7,118 bases of DNA from Opitutaceae bacterium (lineage in GTDB: Bacteria; Verrucomicrobiota; Verrucomicrobiia; Opitutales; Opitutaceae). Of the stretch, positions 4,774-7,118 are shown in pieces; the first letter of the stretch is position 1, and the number at the start of each line of letters is the position of its first letter. The stretch is from assembly GCA_031254955.1 (NCBI GenBank), contig JAIRTK010000080.1, positions 1 to 7,118 on the forward strand, read 5' to 3'. The notes beneath the pieces were generated by a model. The model saw nothing but the letters and a program-made list of their open reading frames with translations, had not been told where the DNA came from and did no database searches. The position numbers and the translations under genes were made by a program.

Positions 4774-6063
4774 TTATTTTTCCGGCTGCGGCAGCCTTCT
4801 GCTCAACAGCCACGCGCAAGATGCCAGCAAGGCCGCCAGCAAGTAAAGCCGGTGCGCGCTGAGCGTGAAAAAAATCACGCCCGCCGCGATGGGCGTGACC
4901 GCGCGCGCCAGCGAACCGAGCGAGCGGTAGATGCCCAGCACGCGCCCCTGCTCCGCCGCGCCCGCGTAGAGCGAGATAAGCCCGGTGGTGGACGGGTTGA
5001 CCAAGCCGCCGCCGAGCGCGAGCAGCCCCACGCCCGCATACAACACCCACGGCGCGTCCGCGCCGCCCACCGCGAGAAACCCGAGCGTCGAACAGGCCAG
5101 CCCGGACGCCAGCACGGTCGTCTCGCGCAGCCGTTTGTAGAGCCGCCGCACGACCAGCCCCTGCGTGAGGATCGAGCACAACCCGAGAAACCCCATGAGC
5201 AGGCCGTTGTCCCACGCGCGGTAGCCGAAACGCTCCGCGCTCAGAAACACCAGCGTCGTCTCCATCGCGACAAACGCCAGCGCATACACGAACGCCACCA
5301 GATTCACGCCGCGCACGGGCGCGTTGTCGAGCGCGAGGATGGCGCGCAACGGATTGCGCAACCGCGGCTCCGCCGACCGCCGCCGCGCCTCGTCCGTGAG
5401 CGTTTCCCGGAAACGCAGCCCGATCCACGCGAAATTCACCAGCGCCAGCGCGAATGCCGCCAGCGCCGGCGCCGAAAACGGATGCACGCCCCAAGCCGCG
5501 AGCGCCGGCCACGTGTCGAGCAGGTTGATGCGCGCCGTGAGCGCCCCGAGAAGCGGCCCCGTCACCAGCCCAAGCCCGAACGCCGCGCCCACCATGCCCA
5601 TCGCGCGCGCGCGCTCCCCGCGCGTGGTCACGTCGGCCACCGCCGCGGTGGCGACGGAAAGGTTGCCGCCAAACGCCCCGCCCAGCACGCGCGCCAGCAG
5701 AAAAACCCGGAACGAACCGCTGAACACCCAGAGCAGGTAGCTCGCCGCCGTGCCCGCCACGGTGAAAAACAACACCCCGCGCCGCCCGCGCCGGTCGGAC
5801 AGCCCGCCCCAGAACGGCGCGAACACAAACTGGAGCGCCGCGAACACCGAGCTTACCAGTCCGCCGAACAGCACGACCGGCAGATGCGAGTCATTGCCGA
5901 AAAAACGCGCCGCCGCGGCGAGCCGCCGCGCGAACCCGCCGGGAAGCCCGTCCTCGCCCTCGATCGCGAGGTAATGCCCGAGCAAATCAGGCCCCAACGG
6001 AAAAATAATGGAGAACCCGACCAGATCGATGTAGAGCGTCAGGAAAATGACGCCGAGCGACAT
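4774..6063 (-). CDS. MFS transporter, TetA-like drug:H+ antiporter type
   Basis: A predicted 429-residue inner-membrane secondary transporter of the major facilitator superfamily. The N-terminus MSLGVIFLTLYIDLVGFSII resembles the first helix of TetA-like exporters, which also carry IDLVGFGIIIP. Motif A follows at 86-95 (GGLSDRRGRR, between helices 2 and 3). A helix-5 motif C region follows at 160-173 (AAFGLGLVTGPLLG). The second half ends with EQGRVLGIYRSLGSLARAVTP (371-391), typical of the Tet-like subgroup. Size fits 12 membrane helices; the loop between helices 1 and 2 (about 24-60) is long. The substrate cannot be predicted. I chose ATG at 6061-6063; the frame stays open to 6297, but the extra 78 residues are basic low-complexity coded by GCC/CGC repeats and lack family features. 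No Shine-Dalgarno is evident. Downstream, AAAGG and CCTTT with a T6 (around 4743-4765) could be a weak terminator. It is a single gene flanked by repeat blocks. Confidence 0.9.
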   Translation of the reverse strand: MSLGVIFLTLYIDLVGFSIIFPLGPDLLGHYLAIEGEDGLPGGFARRLAAAARFFGNDSHLPVVLFGGLVSSVFAALQFVFAPFWGGLSDRRGRRGVLFFTVAGTAASYLLWVFSGSFRVFLLARVLGGAFGGNLSVATAAVADVTTRGERARAMGMVGAAFGLGLVTGPLLGALTARINLLDTWPALAAWGVHPFSAPALAAFALALVNFAWIGLRFRETLTDEARRRSAEPRLRNPLRAILALDNAPVRGVNLVAFVYALAFVAMETTLVFLSAERFGYRAWDNGLLMGFLGLCSILTQGLVVRRLYKRLRETTVLASGLACSTLGFLAVGGADAPWVLYAGVGLLALGGGLVNPSTTGLISLYAGAAEQGRVLGIYRSLGSLARAVTPIAAGVIFFTLSAHRLYLLAALLASCAWLLSRRLPQPEK

Positions 6064-6400
6064 CGGGCGTTGTTTGCCGACGATGCGGGCGTGTCGGGCG
6101 ACGTCTGGGCGATGCACGCCAGTCACCCTGCACAACCGCCGCCGCCTTTGCGACCCCCGATCTGGAAAATTTTTTGAGAAAAACACGCCGCCGCGCCGCC
6201 CGAAACGCCGCGCCGGGACGCCGCCACGCTCGCGCCGCCACGCCGCCCGTGCCGCCCGGAATGCCGTGCCGCCCGGAGCACCGCGCTGCCAGGCCATAGC
6301 ACCGCCGGGCTATAGCCGGGCCATAGCCGGGCCACCCGGACCATAATCGGGTCGCCTGTGGCCTATGCCACCGCGCAGCCAGCGGCAGCGGCGTTCCGCA
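6064..6400. other. GC-rich low-complexity spacer upstream of the MFS gene
   Basis: No believable gene. The AT-rich patch 6163-6185 (with AAAATTTT) is the best place for the MFS promoter, about 100 bp before the start, though no clear -35/-10 pair is visible. From about 6185 to 6290 the sequence is GCC/CGC-rich low complexity with a repeated GCCGCCCGG. Around 6305-6337 there are three 11-bp units, CCGGGCTATAG, CCGGGCCATAG and CCGGGCCACCC, overlapping a perfect GGCTATAGCC palindrome. Confidence 0.6.
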
Positions 6401-6484
6401 GTAGTGAGTAGTGAGTGGTGAGTGGTGGATAGCGGGTAACGGATAGTGGGTAATGGCTGGCGAGTAGTGAGCAACGGGTAGTTC
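6401..6484 (+). repeat. Heptamer tandem array, 12 units, GTAGTGA type
   Basis: Twelve 7-nt units run without a register break from 6401: GTAGTGA, GTAGTGA, GTGGTGA, GTGGTGG, ATAGCGG, GTAACGG, ATAGTGG, GTAATGG, CTGGCGA, GTAGTGA, GCAACGG, GTAGTTC. Rotated, the unit is GAGTRGT, close to units such as AAGTGGT and GAGTGAT in the array at 4244-4433. All substitutions are in place, with no insertions. Confidence 0.88.
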
Positions 6485-6490
6485 CACTTT

Positions 6491-6518
6491 GTTAACCGAG
6501 GTTAACGCGAGGCAGCGC
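6491..6518. repeat. 16-bp palindrome and partial copy of the 216-bp element end
   Basis: GTTAACC, GA, GGTTAAC (6491-6506) is a perfect hyphenated palindrome. With the following ACGCG and AGCGCAGGT it resembles the left end of the element at 2452-2667 (GTAACCGGGGTTACGCG, later AGCGCAGGT). It is therefore more likely a remnant of that repeat than an operator for the MFS gene, which starts about 430 bp away. Confidence 0.5.
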
Positions 6519-6529
6519 AGGTCGTAGGG

Positions 6530-6700
6530 CATGGGCGGATGACGGGGAGCGTAGGCGGTTTTTTGGAGGGGCATGGGCGGTTCGGGAGCATGGGCGAGTC
6601 GAGGGGCGCGGGCGAGTCGTCCGTGGGCGGCGCGGAGCGCCGTCGGGCAGGTTTGGAAACCTGCGCTACGAAAAGGCACTGGCGGGCAAGGCGCTCGCGG
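6530..6700. repeat. Degenerate GCATGGGCG repeats and a solo 23-bp palindromic core
   Basis: GCATGGGCG occurs at 6529-6537, 6571-6579 and 6588-6596. At 6647-6669 the reverse complement of 2542-2564 is found without a mismatch, holding the palindrome GCAGGTTT, GG, AAACCTGC and the GCGCTAC tail. No gene is supported here; open frames translate the repeats. Confidence 0.6.
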
Positions 6701-6997
6701 CTCGGCGGGACGCCTCGCCCTACCTTTAACGGCTTCCATTGTGTGAGTTTCATTCGCAAAGGATAGGAGACCCTTTCCCAGTGAACAGGACACTTCAGAA
6801 GCAGAGCCATGTAGGGGCTTCGCTTGCGAAGCCCGTTGCTGGTGCGCGGCCTTTGCTGGTTCACGCTTATCAAGCCGGGCGTCGCAAGCGACGTCCCTGC
6901 AAAAGGGTGATTTTCATTGGGAATGGGTCGGATGCCTTTTGCGAATGGAAATCACACTAGGGAAGCTGTTAAGGGTAGGGCGAGGCGTCCCGCCGAG
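6701..6997. repeat. 297-bp element with ~63-bp inverted terminal arms
   Basis: The left arm 6701-6763 and the reverse complement of 6934-6997 agree except for six substitutions and one indel. The outer 24 bp (CTCGGCGGGACGCCTCGCCC and onward) are identical, and the inner ends share CATTCGCAAA. The arms enclose 6764-6933, which carries the right copy of the window-bracketing repeat. No coding content, so if mobile it would be a non-autonomous MITE-like element. Confidence 0.7.
6770..6927 (-). repeat. Dispersed repeat, right copy of the inverted pair
   Basis: This is the inverted partner of 74-274. It holds one 17-bp unit where the left copy has four, and it has a few extra bases near 6795-6802. 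Palindromes 6815-6834 and 6877-6897 correspond to those in the left copy. It sits wholly inside the 297-bp element; the left copy lacks that element's outer arms, so it is either truncated or inserted independently. Confidence 0.85.
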
Positions 6998-7040
6998 TCG
7001 CGAGCGGTTCATACGGCTCGGCGGGACGCCTCGCCCTACC
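6974..7040. repeat. Perfect 24-bp stem hairpin
   Basis: Arms 6974-6997 and 7017-7040 are perfectly complementary over 24 bp with a 19-nt loop. The same 24 bp also occur at 6701-6724, so this is a head-to-head pair of one repeat end. Five T follow after about 10 nt on the + strand (7051-7055), giving a weak terminator resemblance, but no + strand gene precedes it. The rest of the window to 7118 shows no feature I can support. Confidence 0.75.
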
Positions 7041-7118
7041 TGAAGGGGGATTTTTGTCTGCTAAGGGGTTTAACCGGCGTCGTTTGCTGTTTGTTTGGTC
7101 GCTGTTCGGCAGGCTGCT

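Noticed and set aside
4654..6177. Open + strand frame of 507 codons
   Set aside because: Antisense shadow of the MFS gene with Arg/Gln/His-rich composition; its start lies in the CGTCCATT array.
6064..6297. N-terminal extension of the MFS protein by 78 residues
   Set aside because: The extension is basic low complexity encoded by GCC/CGC repeats; the transporter's first helix begins right at the internal ATG at 6063.
6491..6506. Operator for the MFS gene
   Set aside because: The palindrome is about 430 bp from the start and, with its flank, resembles the end of the element at 2452-2667, so a repeat remnant explains it better.

Overview
This is a high-GC bacterial window with four protein genes, all on the minus strand, separated by long gaps (roughly 310 to 1050 bp) packed with palindromic and short-period tandem repeats. 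The combination of an Rrf2 regulator, a two-lobed retropepsin/PDZ lipoprotein, and spacers full of GTAGCGCAGG-type and REP-like palindromes resembles Verrucomicrobiota, most likely Opitutaceae. That assignment rests on style and recollection, not on a marker gene. No tRNA, rRNA, CRISPR array, transposase or integrase was seen.

Layout in + coordinates: 1-313 is a spacer holding a ~200 bp dispersed repeat. 314-1369 (-) is a lipoprotein substrate-binding protein of the nitrate/sulfonate/taurine ABC type. 1370-1718 is a spacer with a nested palindromic element. 1719-2315 (-) is an Rrf2-family regulator with a four-cysteine segment and a long C-terminal tail. 2316-2781 holds a 20-bp hairpin with a T-run, a 216-bp palindromic element and a + strand terminator-like hairpin. 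2782-4080 (-) is a lipoprotein with two aspartic-protease lobes and a C-terminal PDZ domain. 4081-4773 is a layered set of tandem arrays arranged as one large imperfect palindrome. 4774-6063 (-) is a TetA-like MFS transporter. 6064-7118 is repeat-filled spacer.

Functionally, the Rrf2 gene lies directly upstream of the substrate-binding protein gene on the same strand, so sulfur- or redox-responsive control of an uptake system is plausible but unproven. No permease or ATPase gene is in the window. The protease/PDZ lipoprotein and the MFS transporter are each isolated by repeats and look like single-gene transcription units.

The most notable content is the non-coding architecture. A ~160-200 bp repeat occurs at both ends of the window in opposite orientation (74-274 and 6770-6927), bracketing all four genes. 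The three internal gaps and the right-hand spacer each carry a nested imperfect palindrome. Three arrays run in strict 7-bp units (4244-4433, 4461-4565 and 6401-6484). Two of the palindromes, 1403-1684 and 4107-4729, share the same kind of terminus. I found no clear new defence or biosynthetic system.
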